The notes under the pieces are model-generated. The model saw nothing but the letters and a program-made list of their open reading frames with translations. It ran no database searches and had not been told where the DNA came from. From Mesodorylaimus sp. YZB2_4 (Eukaryota; Nematoda; Enoplea; Dorylaimida; Dorylaimidae), in the NCBI GenBank assembly GCA_030248295.1, contig JASANH010000339.1:470500-534499 (forward strand): a DNA stretch of 64,000 nucleotides. Direction: 5' to 3'. Shown in pieces: positions 1 through 11,548 of the stretch (positions are counted from its first letter, which is position 1; each line of letters starts with the position of its first letter). Both the position numbers and the translations under genes were made by a program.

Positions 1-1382
1 CAATCATGCAGTGCACAACAAGCAACCCAAAAGCACCACAGGGAAGCGTCACGGCACCGCAGCCACTGCGACGACAAAAGCTCAAGCCCATCGTCACAAA
101 CTAGGTCACCACCCAATGCGCATGACTCCTATACTGAACCCAGTTTCTGCCCAGACACTCCCCTGATTCTAATTAATTCCTTCCAATACTTACGCAACGA
201 ATTCATGTTATGCGGGGCGACGGCAGTCACGCCGGGCGCTCGGCTCGTCCTCGCCGCTTGGGCCGCCATTGTCGCCATGTAACCACCGCGTGCCCGCCTC
301 TGTGCTCCAGTATCGATATCGCTAGTTGACCGACCGGGTGTTCCTAGCCAAGCAACAAAAAGCCCAAGCTTATCCCAGGATATCCCAAGTACACCCGCGT
401 GCACAAAGGGTCCAGTCCAGGAACAGCCAATCCACGACCACGACTGTAAACACACTGTCCTCAATCCCGCCCCCCATTGTTCGTTGACCAAAAACTTTGG
501 AAATCGAACACACAGGTACTCAAAAAGTTGGACCCTGAGCGGGAATCGAACCCACGAAAGTCTAAGTGGAATCAAACAAGCTGAAACTTCTCCAAATGCA
601 CATCTGAATTTGATACAAAACCAGCCATGGGGGAAATCCAAAACAGCTTCAGCGACGAACGGCGTATGGTCAGGAACGCGTAGACCTGGCACAGGGTTCA
701 ACATGCAAGAGGTCCATTCCTGACCATACGGCCATCAGCAATCAAACTTTGAAAAACGAGCACCACCCACTCTGAATTTAAATTTTCACATCAGAAACAT
801 CTCAAACCTACTTACTATACGACTGCAACGCCATACCACCGCGTAAGTTCTCTTGCGAAGCTCTAAGGGCACCAGCGGCAGCGATGCTATTGTTGGACGA
901 CGATTGACTCAATTCGCCTCTCAGCTGACGTTGTTTGGCCGCGTCCAACGACAAAAACAAAGCGTCCGCTTGATCCTTGAAGTGACTATGAAAGCCCCAA
1001 TACGCCTGCAAACAACAATCAATCCAATACGATCCATTCAAATACGTAATCCAGCCAAACATACTTTTCTGGCCGCCAATCTAGCATCGGGATCAGCATC
1101 CGACAAAGCTTGTCGAATCGCTTCTTGCAAACTCGTCACGTGACGTTCCAAACAATGCGTTGGCCACGTATGACATATTTGACATACGAAATCGGCACAC
1201 GCTCGACGTATTTCTCTCGATTTCGAATTGAAGCTGCTCGTAATTATAGGAATGAGTTTCGGCGCGGGAGTATTCTAAAAATCACCAAACATATTTCACA
1301 CAATTATTTCCAAAAAAAATTCAAAAAAAACCCAGGTGCGACCGGACAAAAAAACCGCCCAAAAAAAAACAAAAAAACACCG

Positions 1383-1413
<31 letters not shown>

Positions 1414-3277
1414 AAAAAAAACTTACTTTTATAATAAAATTACACGCGACTAATCCAGAAGTGGCCATAACTTTCGCGGAATTCTGGATTAAATTGATCA
1501 ATGCGTGTAATGTCATTTCGGCGAAGTGATCGAATTTCATACCCAAATACTGCGATAAAAACCTAAAAAGATAAAAAAGGTTAATCTTTTTCGTCTTTTT
1601 TAACAACATCAAATATTTCCTCTAGCCTCCTATTTAGCGTTCGTTCTTCAGGATCCTAATTCCAATAAAAAATGTTGTGGAGATGTCTCAAAAGGAGAGA
1701 AGGAGTGGCCTAGAGAAAATTTGGCGGATGATTGAACTGGTGTCAAAGAAAGAAGGGATTTATTTGCTAATTTGTGACTGATCCTCCGCTTTTTTGCCTA
1801 ATTTTGAATGCAATAGGCACTGCCTTAAAAATTATCTAGCGAAATAGAGTTATTGGCTCTATATTTGCTGACTACTCACTCAGATTTGGGTGTAGGTCAT
1901 CTACAGCGACGGAAAATTCCGATCCCGAACGAACGCTGCTTGCATTTCCCCACATATTCAGGAAAGAAATGGATCCAGATCAAGCAAAAACTGATCTAAA
2001 ACACTTACGCAATCGTAATACAAGTCTCTCGGACAACTTGCGAACGTAAATCTTTGACGGCCAATTGAAACGGAGTTTCCAAGCTCCTCAATTCTGAGAA
2101 AAACTCGTCGTATTGAATAGCATCGGCCAATAACAACGCCCGAACTTTTTTCATCTAAAAATCAAGCTTTCCATTCTTATAAAACACACTCATTTAGTTT
2201 TTGTCATCCAAAAGCACAATTCACTATTTTCTGTCCCCAGAGTTAGCCTTTCCTTTCACTTACACTGTCAATTCGCTTTTCCCAATCGTTATTCGGATCA
2301 GCCAAACAATCTCTGACTTGTTGAATATGCGTCAACAGTTCCCTCGCAGAAAACACCTGAAAAACTCACTTAATCCTCTATCTACAAAAAATCCACAACC
2401 ATTAACTTACATTCACTTTCGGTACCTCCTCGAATGCGCTGATGAACGCATCCTCGTCGACGGCACCAGCTGCGCCTGAAAACGTACAAAATACCAAATA
2501 AATTCGCCTTTTTCCTACCCAGCATCGACCGACCCAAGATCCGGATGGGCCAAAGCCGCTCCAGAACCGACCAACAGTCAGAATGGGAGAGGTCGAAGAA
2601 TATTTTGACTGGAATTCAAAATTCTGATATGGTTCCCCCAAACCGATCCAGCCCAGATCGGTCGAAGCTGGCTTCTAGCAAATTCATACAGCAGCACAAT
2701 AATCTCTTACCCGTTCCACTGCCACTGCGCTTCATACGAGAAGCCATTGGCAAGGCTGCATGCATAATGCACAAAAGGCTACCATTAAGACCACACCTCA
2801 GACCCTCATCTACCTCAGCCCACCTACCTGATCCTCTGCCCGCCATTCGAGTCGGTGGTGCCTGTTTGTTACGCGGCAGACTGGCCGATCGTTTACCAGC
2901 CACCGACGATGGTATTCCAGATGACGACGCCCCACTGGCGGCAGCACTAGCTCCGTATCTGACCATGCCTGTCCCGATTCCTCCACGTTTATTCGAATTT
3001 TCTTCTTCACCCATCGAATATCCGCCACCAGCGCCTCCCTCGACTTCTCCAATATGTCTCAGTTTACTACGACCCACTGAAATGAAAACAAACCATAAGC
3101 CATATATTCTCGAAGAACATTCTTTCACGAGGACACAGGCTTAAATTTCATTGATATAATATTAAGGCATGTCAAAAAGATATGCCTACGTTTTCCAGCA
3201 TTTAGCAAAGCCTGCAACGCCATCAAAGTCGTCGACGACGATCCAGAACCGCAAGCATCAAAATCCGTGGCGTCCAT
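1..3277 (-). CDS. CLASP: CLASP (MAST/Orbit/CLS) microtubule plus-end regulator, 3' end off the window
   Basis: Exons read on the minus strand: 3190-3277 (ATG at 3277), 2828-3076, 2711-2755, 2411-2475, 2264-2356, 2009-2154, 1427-1562, 1065-1274, 816-1005 and 194-343. All junctions are GT-AG and every phase agrees, which supports the model. The protein begins with a Gly/Ser-rich basic segment, then AFISAFEEVPKVN, which matches the start of the second CLASP TOG domain. HEAT-repeat exons follow with LRSQVVRE, NSAKVMATSG and DADPDARLAARK, all characteristic of CLASP TOG2. Exon 194-343 contains SDIDTGAQRRA, resembling the Ser/Arg-rich linker after TOG2. CLASPs bind plus ends and tubulin and promote rescue and spindle and cortical microtubule stability. 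TOG1 is not seen upstream, so translation probably starts just before the linker. The TOG3 and C-terminal exons lie beyond base 1. A very long T tract on the coding strand (about 1382-1412) sits in the intron between exons 1427-1562 and 1065-1274. Confidence 0.9.
661..732. repeat. Inverted-repeat hairpin in a CLASP intron
   Basis: GGCGTATGGTCAGGAA at 661-676 pairs with 717-732 with a single mismatch, leaving a loop of about 40 nt that itself holds ACCT/AGGT complementarity. It lies in the intron between CLASP exons 816-1005 and 194-343. About 110 bp away on the minus strand is a perfect Pol III B-box-like GGTTCGATTCC (near 543-553) but no convincing A box, so a tRNA-derived SINE remnant is possible. 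Confidence 0.5.
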
Positions 3278-6200
3278 TCTACCAACCACTGTCAAGTCCT
3301 ATCGCAAATTCACAAATTTAGCCAAAAAAGTCAATTCTGAAAAGTCCACCGAAAATCCACAATTTTCAACCACTTTTTCTTAATTTGTAACTCGGAAACA
3401 ACTAATTTTCCAGGTCCTGCCGCAAATAATGCTCCCATCAACCCGAAAATTTACACCCTTTTCACACAAGCCATTCCATTAATCACGCTCTATATAAATA
3501 ATGCGACAAAATTTTCGACCACCTCGACGAAAGTAACGTTATTCTAGCCTCTAATGAATTACTGTCCACTGGACCTAGCTGGCAGCCACACCAGCTGGCT
3601 CCGACCGACTCGACACTGCCTACCACCACCACTGGCTAGACTACTCACATGGCATGGCAGCTATGCATAGCTAACTAAGCTGGGGGGACTCCTTTGCGCA
3701 GCCGCTCGTACGACCGATAGTCGTGTTTGTATACGCCCAGATCTACTCGTCGTCCATCACAGCCCCGCATTGTCGACAATGAAAAGAAGAATGACGAAAA
3801 ATGTTGGCCGCTTCCAGCCTTTGCTGCTTAGTTTTGCTTACAAATTACGCAGCTCCTTCGACGAGTCTACATAAAAAGTCAAACGTGAAAACGAAAAGAG
3901 CTTCGTGTGCGTTGACGTGCTAACACCGATAGCGCTCGTCTAATACATTCTCGCCCACATTCATCACCCCATGCCCTCTCTTTAGTGGAGAACCGACCTT
4001 TTTTATAATTACTGCTCCTTCCTCCGCCAAGCCAGCAACAACCAGTTCGCCCTATGAACACGCAGTTGCACTTTAATTCTTCAATCACTCGTTCCAAGAA
4101 ATAATGAGAAACCCTCGATTTAGTTCCGCTCCTCACCAGTCCTCACCAGCAACTCCACATAATCCAGGTCTCGCCATCAACTCTTATCGCATCCGACCCA
4201 CGATGACTAATGGCAGCTAGCAGTGACTCATCAGCTAAGACATACAGCTGTAAAAGGCAACTTCTTCCAGCCATTCATTCCACACACGCACGCAAGGACT
4301 CACCAAACAAAACTCCCACTCCTGAAAAAGTACAAGAAAACATTACCGATTATGGCAGCCCGGTCGCGACCACCTTTCGTTCATTCGATACGTTCAAAAA
4401 ACTTTGAACACAATTGACCACGCCAGAAAGGTTATAAGAATTACATTTTCCTTTACTCGACTGGCCATATCCTTTGCGCAATCGTCGCAGCGAATGTTTG
4501 ATTTAAAAACGTTTTATCCGACATATTCTCGTGTCAAAAATTTGATGTCTCGCTCTCGAGTCTCACATTATATATTTTACAAAGAAAATCGGTCGTTTCA
4601 AATTCCAGTCAGTCCAGCGTAGTGCCTCGTCGACGACTACCTCTCCAGTCTAGACTGACGCCATATGCGCCATTTACTTTCTTCACTCATGCGCCCAAAA
4701 AGAAGAATCGACACACAGCCAGTATGTTGATAGATGGACCAAGAAAATAAATAGGCCTCGAAAAAAAGTCTGCACTACATGTTCCACAATCGGTCAGACT
4801 AGAAAGCCCATTCTCTGCTTCTCGTATTGAACAATCCGCTCGAGAATTACCAAGAAAAAACTCTTCCATAGAATCCTGCACTCTATAAAGCCAAAATGCG
4901 CAAATGGAAAAAGCAATTATCGAATGACGTCGCCCGTCTCGATCGACATATTTTGTGCTCCTGAGCAAATGCCAGGAAACATCAATTCATCTCTGAGCCA
5001 TATTCAATCGTAGAAACATACAAACCGAATATTTGACGAGATGAATGCAAACGTCCTACACCCAACTGATCTATAATGACCATAAATGGTGATCAACAAT
5101 TATCCCATCGACCCATTACAAACCTACGCACTTGACAAATAAAGGCATGAAAAACGACGACCCAATAACCTTATACTCTTGACACCCGCGACAAAAGAAT
5201 GGTCATAATTCATCCATATGCCCCTTACCGAACCATGGTACACTCAGTCTGCGCTACGCCGTCAGACATTACACGAAGATTAGTATCAGACTGACGAAAT
5301 AAGTCAAAAAGCCAGGTCCTCCTCGTTTAAAAACACAAAAAAAGGATTATTCTATCAGTCCAAATCGAATAGAACCGTTTTTCGATTCCCCGAAAAGACG
5401 ACGAGATAAACAAGCCAATAATTAGACTATCTGTATTCACCTAGTCGCTTCGTTGCCTCCGAAGCTTCCCACCACGAATGTTACTCAATACGGCACCGCC
5501 CCCAAATGGATACAGCGGTCGAAAGAGCAATCTACCAGTGGCTCAGCTGCAGATCGATTTACTATACGACGCATACCACAACACACTGGCCAACCCGCCC
5601 ATTCGTGGTCGTCAGTAAACACACGAAATGCAAACGAAAACCTAAGCCCGTGCTCGACCGAGGAAAATAGGCAAACTCGGACACTAAAAAAACTCAAGTC
5701 CACACGACGAAGTTATAAAGTATCAAGCATCGAGGTGAAAAACCTGTTGGTCCATTCGAAGGCTTGGAAAAGACGTCATCAGCAGAGGCTGTACGTAATC
5801 TTTGATGAACCTGTTCATCGAATTGAATACGGGCAGTCGGTAATTTACAGCTTAGGCAAAGATGTTCTTCAATAACCTGAAGGAAGGAACGTGACACCTA
5901 CAGGCGTCACTTCATCATCGCCTAGGCCTACAGTATATTCTTTTACGGGGCTCCCGATTCAACGCCTTCACGAACAAAGACGTTTCGCTAGCTGTGCCAA
6001 CACAATACCTATCCCAGTCCAGAACAATTATATGGCCCCACCTTTGCAGCACCCGCTATCAAATTATGATCGTAAGCAAAGCATCGTCCAAGGAAATACG
6101 GCAGTCACAAGAAAGAAATGTAGCCAACTGGTATGAAGGGCGAAGAAGACGGCACATTTAGAGTTTAGTGACAGAAGGGCATAAAAACAGCAGGAATGTT

Positions 6201-6346
6201 ATGGGAGCAGTAAAATACAGTGCCGGTATGTCCAGGTACGTACACTAGCGACACGGCTTATAACCCGCACAGCTCATGGATGGCTCTTACCCGTCTACCC
6301 TTTGAGACGCAGCAGAGGCCGAAAGTAACTCCTCGAACGCACTTAC
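3278..6346. other. Intergenic or unassigned region upstream of CLASP
   Basis: About 3 kb with no gene I can support. Open frames here (the longest about 140 codons, 5453-5875 on the plus strand) have no recognisable domain and no splice context. A CLASP promoter and 5' leader are expected just upstream of 3277, but no single element stands out. Confidence 0.4.
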
Positions 6347-6453
6347 CAGACGACGAAGCATTATCAGTGGTATCGCCATCGGCAAAATTTTGCATCAGTC
6401 GGAATCCGCCGTTGCGCTTCCCGTCCTCCACCGGTTTTGCGGCACTTGCTTGC
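6347..6453 (-). CDS. Possible isolated coding exon of unknown gene
   Basis: A 107-nt segment is bounded by a good acceptor (TTTTATTTTAG before 6453) and a strong donor (GTAAGTGCG after 6347). One frame is fully open and reads like real coding sequence (GGFRLMQNFADGDTTDN). No neighbouring exon could be joined with confidence and no family is recognised. It could be one exon of a minus-strand gene between CLASP and the MITE at 6835, or a pseudo-exon. Confidence 0.3.
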
Positions 6454-6834
6454 CTAAAATAAAAGCCCGTCTGCTCTTTGTGCTTGCACCGAAGGTCACC
6501 GTGCACTGCTTTTACCTGGAATCTGCAAAAATTGGCTTTCGCTGCATATCAGCGTTCTAAGCGATCTGACTAATCGTAAGACCTGTTCGCTGTAATATTT
6601 AAAAACTGAACCAGAAAAAATCGAAGCAGAAAGACGAAAGTTCTTTGCCCGCGCAAATCTCTCGCCCACGCTCCCAGGCGCACATAGCGCAGACAGATTG
6701 AGGTACGCAGACAAAACTTGGCTGTTTAGACAAAGAAGCGGCAATTTCAAAATATGTCACTTGCGGAAGAACTCCGTTCCTTTTCTTTCTACCGCATTTT
6801 TGATCCGAATTGAACCAAGACAACCGTTTGAGTC

Positions 6835-7385
6835 GGTATTAGTGCGTTATGGCGACACCGCGAGTGCATTATGGCAACACCCCTATTTTTGTGGCAACAC
6901 CAAGGTAAGTGAGTTGGGGTTGTAGAAACAAGGGCCCAAGGACAAATCGGAGAAAAGGACAAACACAAGTCAAATGGCGGTGTATCCAAGAACGGCTCTG
7001 TGCGGAAAGGTCGAAAAAACAGTGCTGCACTGGAGTATATAAGGTTTCCTCAACGGAACAATGATCAGATGATCAATTCCTCGATTGTGCACTGCGCTCT
7101 TGTATTATGCTTGGCAGAGTCAATGTGCCCGTCCAGCGGGATCTGAACAAGGCCGAGATTTCGCTCGCTTGTCAAACTGAAACTTCGCCGAGGAAAAGCG
7201 GCTGCTCTGATTTGAATGTGCTCATACTTTTGTCTTTTTCGGTGACTCTCAAAAGAGAATTCGAACGCACTTGTCTTGGTGTTGCCACAGTGCACCGCTG
7301 AGTGTACCCCCAAAAACGGGGTGTTGCCATAATGCACTCGCGGTGTTGCCTAGGCGGCGGAGTGTTGCCATAAGGCACTAATACC
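6835..7385. mobile_element. 551-bp MITE-like element with long terminal inverted repeats
   Basis: The left end begins GGTATTAGTGCGTTATGG at 6835. The reverse complement of the right end begins GGTATTAGTGCCTTATGG from 7385. Similarity continues inward for about 70 bp on the left and 110 bp on the right; the right arm carries extra copies of an ATGGCAACACC motif, so the arms are themselves internally repetitive. The roughly 370-bp core has no credible gene. No clean target-site duplication was found: GAGTC occurs on both sides but is offset by four bases on the right. A non-autonomous DNA transposon is the simplest reading; the superfamily is not assigned. Confidence 0.7.
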
Positions 7386-7541
7386 ATATGAGTCGCCGTA
7401 ATTCGTCCTATAGGAGAACTCGTAGCTCGGGAGTTGGACATTTTGTCACAGCACATGGGGACTTCAGGTTGCTTGGCCGAGCAGTCGCGTCAGGCGCACT
7501 CGCCTCATGTGCGACACCTGCTTCAGCTTCCCCTGTAGTCC

Positions 7542-8145
7542 TTGGGGCGCCTGGAATTCTTAGGGGTGTGCCTCGGTTGGGAAGAGCCGGGGCAGTATGA
7601 GGATAGGCTGCTGGGTGAGATCAGGGCTCTCCCTTGCTTGCTTTCGCTCGATTCTTTCCAGCTAATTCCCGAATTCGTGGTGAGCCCACTTTCGTCTTTG
7701 TCCAACCCATCTGACAGACCTGTGGTGTGGAGCAGGCGTCAGCCAGGGACTTCGATTAGACATACTCTCAAGGGACCCCCGCGGCCGCCGTTTCTCTTTG
7801 GTTCGTAACTGGAAGAGTCCAGGGGGGTCCAAGGCAAGTACTTGGATCTAGGACCGTTGAGACATGGCCATGCCTTGTTGTGCTTCGTAGGATCATCTGG
7901 TGTTGACTGCGCCATCGAGAGTGGAACTGTTCGCCAGGTAGGCGCCTCAGGCCTGGGGTGCCTGCGACAAGCAGGCATTGCGCAGAGCAGTTGCAGGCAC
8001 CGAGAGGCGCGGCATACACGCCTGACGGGTTGTGGTAGGAATCGGGGTATTAGAGATGCTCTGCAGGAATGAGCCATTCTACCAGGGGGCAATGAAGACC
8101 TAGGGCCGCTCGCTTGTAAGGTCAGCCCGAACTCGCCGTCACGTG
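7542..8145 (+). mobile_element. Decayed LINE-related fragment
   Basis: The reading frame at 7542 contains GRLEFLGV, the same motif found in the LINE copies at about 46,885 and 30,000, with matching nucleotides around GGGGCGCCTGGAATTC. Near 8100-8142 the sequence GGGCCGCTCGCTTGTAAG and a following CAGCCCGAACTCGCC match the 3' tail of the LINEs at 48,720-48,765 and 61,270-61,310. The middle is unrecognisable. It is an old, rearranged relative of the LINEs in the right half of the window. Confidence 0.35.
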
Positions 8146-8489
8146 AGCCTGGCGTATCAATCGCACGCTCAAACACAACATCCCTTTAATTCCCGAATTG
8201 ACTGCACCAGAATGGGCCACATCGTCAGTTTTATTCAAATTCCAAACCAACTTGTGTCCTAACCTGTATGTTTGAGGGTGTAACTTTCTTGTGCCGCTAC
8301 TTGTAAGTATTTTTACTCCTTCACTTGACTATGGCACCCTTGCTGCTTCTCGTATTGCTCTAGTATTGGCACTCTTAGAAACAGTGAATTGTTCTACCGC
8401 TAAAAAATACGTCACGAAATCGTGGTTAATCATGAACTACATAAAATCGAGTAGAGCACATCATTCGATCATGCCTCCCACAGGCTGGA

Positions 8490-9334
8490 CTACGACTTAC
8501 CACCACTGAACACGTTGGCCAGTTGGCGCACCAGGCCGGACCGATTGGATCGCAGCGATTCCACTTGCTCTCGCTCGCTGGCGCCCAGTGCAGACGAGGG
8601 CGGCACGTCGTCCTGATCGCACGGGGCCACTTCCAGGATCTCAACGTTCAGACCCTCCTCGCACCCGTCCAACAGGGCAGTCACCTGTTTGAGCACGTCG
8701 CGCATGACCATCGCCCGACGATCGGACAACGGGATCGCCGAGGTCTCCTCTTCGTTGGCCTGAAATCGAGGTGTATTGGACAAATAGCGGGCAGAGCACA
8801 AGCCCCCACCTTCTCGGCACAGACGATCGTCTGCAGCTGATACTCTTCCAAGACAGCCTTGTTGTCCAAGGTCACTGCCGACCCGGGCCTGGCCGCTATC
8901 GACGTACTCGTAGGAGGGCACGACATCAGACTCAGCGAGGCAGCTTGGCTCCCCGAACACGGACCAGACGACTGGCTGATCGAATCGACGGCACTTTGTC
9001 CACTCGATCCTGAACTGAGGGCGGATGTACGATCGGGAACCGGGCCGAGGTGGCCGGGCCAGAGAGTTGTCCGCGGTCGGATCCTCGGCCTGGTCGTCCG
9101 CTCAGCGCCGTCCTCGCGCAGCCATCGATGCCAGTCGTGCAAGAAGGCCCGCACTCGGCCGACTGAAACAAGGACTCCCTGGCCACCAAACACGTCCACA
9201 CCCAACTCACTGCACTCACTGACTTCCTCTCGTTCGCTCGGCGACCTGGCCCGGCTTATTTCCTCGATCAGTCGACCCACACTCTCCAGTCGACTCTCGA
9301 TCTCGTCCCTCGCCAACACTCGCTCGGCATCCAT
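8490..9334 (-). CDS. Two-exon (or longer) gene of unknown function
   Basis: Exon 1 runs from the ATG at 9334 to 8810 and exon 2 from 8759 to about 8501, separated by a 50-bp GT-AG intron, phase 0. Read through, the frame stops at 8490 (about 265 residues). A good donor (GTAAGTCG) right after 8501 leaves open a further 3' exon that I did not find. The N-terminus (MDAERVLARDEIESRLESV) looks helical, the middle is rich in Ser, Gly and Pro, and the C-terminal exon is acidic, then basic. GC content is noticeably higher than in the flanks, as expected for coding DNA. No domain is recognised. An in-frame ATG lies further upstream at 9376. Confidence 0.55.
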
Positions 9335-9820
9335 TCCTTGTTGATCGCAGATGAGGATGACAACCGCACGCACCAACAGACTGGCATGAAATGAAGCAGT
9401 CGCAGGGGAAGCAGGTTCGAGGCGATGTTGTGTACGTTGTCTGCTAGAAAGTGTGAAGTGTCCAAAAATTTGAATGCAGATTTCTTAGCCTTTTTGGGCT
9501 AGCCACACTTTTCCAATGCCTTGGCAAGAATTGTTGGTAATGATACAGACGAAGGTGATCGTGATACCGAACAGTGTGTTTCATTAAAAAGCTTTGTGAT
9601 CAGTTCTTATCGGTTTTGGTTTCTTATCGAGAGATATAAAAAAAGGAAAACCGGAGGCAATTTTTTCGTAACCTTGACATTCAGAGAATTCAATCTGCTT
9701 GTAAGGCTGCCAAATTAGGCCTGCTGAATCGATTAACGTATTTTTAGGAGCCGCTTAATAATTCTACCAGAAAGGATACGCTTTACATTGAGAACGGGTG
9801 CGAGCAGGATGCCTGTTGTA

Positions 9821-10275
9821 GGAGCCTCGGTGGCTCAGTTGGTAGGCGCTGGCCCCGCATTGCTTTGGCCAGCAACCCTGACTGGGAGGCCGCAGTTCTG
9901 TTCCGGCTGAGGACTCTGTCGTTTTGTAGTTTAGTAACTCTGTCGCTGGCCTTGCACACCTGGCTATGGACGACTTACTTTTATCGTCGCGTGGCCAAAG
10001 GCGAACGAGCAGAGAATCAGGCAACTGGTTCCCGAACACCATTCGGGAAGGTCCCTCCCTTCCCACCCAGTATCATCCTGGGATGCTGGTGCTTGCACAG
10101 GATGCCATCGTGTGGAAGTGTTCCTAGCGGAGGCGCATGTGGGGACCCTGCGGTCACCTCACTACCTCTCTAACCATATCAGGACTGCTGCCCGGCTATA
10201 GGCAAAATGGGTTGGAAGTCCTGTGGATGGAACTGGGGCGGCACGAGGCGTAACCCACAAAAATTTTTCAAAAAA
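9821..10275 (+). mobile_element. tRNA-derived SINE (family 1) with 13-bp target-site duplication
   Basis: GATGCCTGTTGTA occurs at 9808-9820 and again at 10276-10288, exactly flanking the insertion. The head has a perfect A box (TGGCTCAGTTGG) and a B-box-like AGTTCTGTTCC spaced as in a tRNA. The 3' end is AACCCACAAAAATTTTTC followed by a short A tail. The same 3' end and architecture recur in the copy at 15,485-15,915, so this is a real SINE family mobilised by a LINE. An open frame across 9865-10173 is fortuitous. Confidence 0.85.
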
Positions 10276-10294
10276 GATGCCTGTTGTATCGCAC

Positions 10295-10382
10295 CCATTC
10301 AAAGAGAACGGTCGCACCTGCTACACAGTCTGATAGGGGGAAAGGGCAGGAGCAAAAACTTCATCTTGCCTTACCACAGACC
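10295..10382. repeat. Dispersed repeat, also at 13,828-13,911
   Basis: About 85 bp containing a shared AAAGGSCAGGAGCAAAAA core and ending CACAGACC is found here and again at 13,828-13,911. The second copy sits directly before a tRNA-like SINE head. Too short to classify; it may be an upstream part of a SINE family or an unrelated mobile fragment. Confidence 0.55.
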
Positions 10383-11548
10383 ATAACGATAAGTCGGAAG
10401 ACTTGGTTAGCTGCCCTAGGTTATTGGCGTGGTGCAAAAGCTCCACCAGTCACTCCCTCCAGTTATTGGGGGGGGGGGGGGCCCAGATGAATTATAGCAG
10501 TCCGCCATAGAAACCAGTTAGTGAGACCCGAATGACGGCTCTGCTACCCAGAACCTATGACTGGCACGGCATGTCTTTGTCCTGAAGCCTTTACTGAGAT
10601 TTTTACTGCAGGTTCACCATCTCGACTGCGATGCTTGCTCGCTGATCATGCCTCTTCATAATGGCCCCTTCTTCGACTCTATCGTCCTTGCCTGACCATT
10701 TTGGTGCCCTCATCTTGAGCGGCCCAGCATTCTCTTTACTTGCTGTACTGCACACAGTTCACGTGGCTCGGGCAGTGACACAAACCAGTCGCCTAGTCTT
10801 GCCCCTTTATGGCCGTTTCACGAGTGCCTTTCGCGAGTAGTGGCCCTGTTCGGCGCACAATGGCGCTAACTTTTACGCCTTGGCTGCCATAAAAGCCAAA
10901 ACAAAAGCTCTGTATTCCTACTTTTATTCCAGTCCTAATGCCCACTGCTGGTTTTTTCATGCAGTCGAGGTTAAGTAGTTGCCTCGGGGGCGCCCCAGCT
11001 ACACTTGTACAATGTTTTCATTAGGCCAATATGGACAGGCGGTCGTATACAATAATGGCCTTATAGGGAGGTGCAGTGGTGGCGGCGTCATGGGCACGGG
11101 ACAAACAATGGGTGCCCGACAGATCGGCGTCCCCAAGCCGCCCGTAATCAAAGCCAATAAGCGATCTCCCATCGCACAGTGCTAGTGCAGGGTTATGGCC
11201 AAGCCGAGCCCATTTATTCTCGCGTAGAGGAACAGGTTACCTCGAATAAACTACAATTTCCGTCCTATAATTACTAATGGACCAACGGCGTCGTCTAACG
11301 CATAAATGATCAGCTTCCCGTCTTGCTGCCTGACCTCGTATGCACTTACAAGGACACGCACGTGTGCCACCTTCCTGGCCACACATACTAAACCACTGGC
11401 TGCTCAAGCACATCCCCGAGAATGCAACTTGTTCATTGCAAACGAGAGTGCCAAAGTACAAATTGCAGCATCACTGGCAGACAATGCACCTGTGTCACTG
11501 GTCGCATAAACAGTGCATGAAGGCACAATAAATTACAAATCATTGCTC
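10383..11548. other. Unassigned region between the SINE and the bHLH gene
   Basis: No gene supported. It contains a run of 14 G (10,467-10,480) that is either a real homopolymer or an assembly-sensitive site. The bHLH 3' untranslated region should begin below 11,549; an AATAAA-like motif on that strand was not convincingly placed. Confidence 0.4.

Noticed and set aside
129-704. 191-codon minus-strand frame as a separate gene
   Set aside because: Only its C-terminal part (194-343) is coding, as a CLASP exon; the rest is intron and repeat.
2616-3128. 170-codon frame as an independent protein
   Set aside because: It spans CLASP exon 2828-3076 plus intron; the splice phases assign it to CLASP.
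5453-5875. 140-codon plus-strand frame as a gene
   Set aside because: No domain, no splice sites in keeping with neighbours, and an equally long frame on the other strand. Probably chance.
8291-8509. LINE post-RT segment (LDYG-like) at 8.3 kb
   Set aside because: The resemblance is one short motif in a 72-codon frame and is not enough without an alignment.
8681-9376. 231-codon frame read through the intron as the true product
   Set aside because: A GT-AG intron (8,760-8,809) joins two better coding segments in phase; the read-through tail past the donor is low-complexity and ends quickly.
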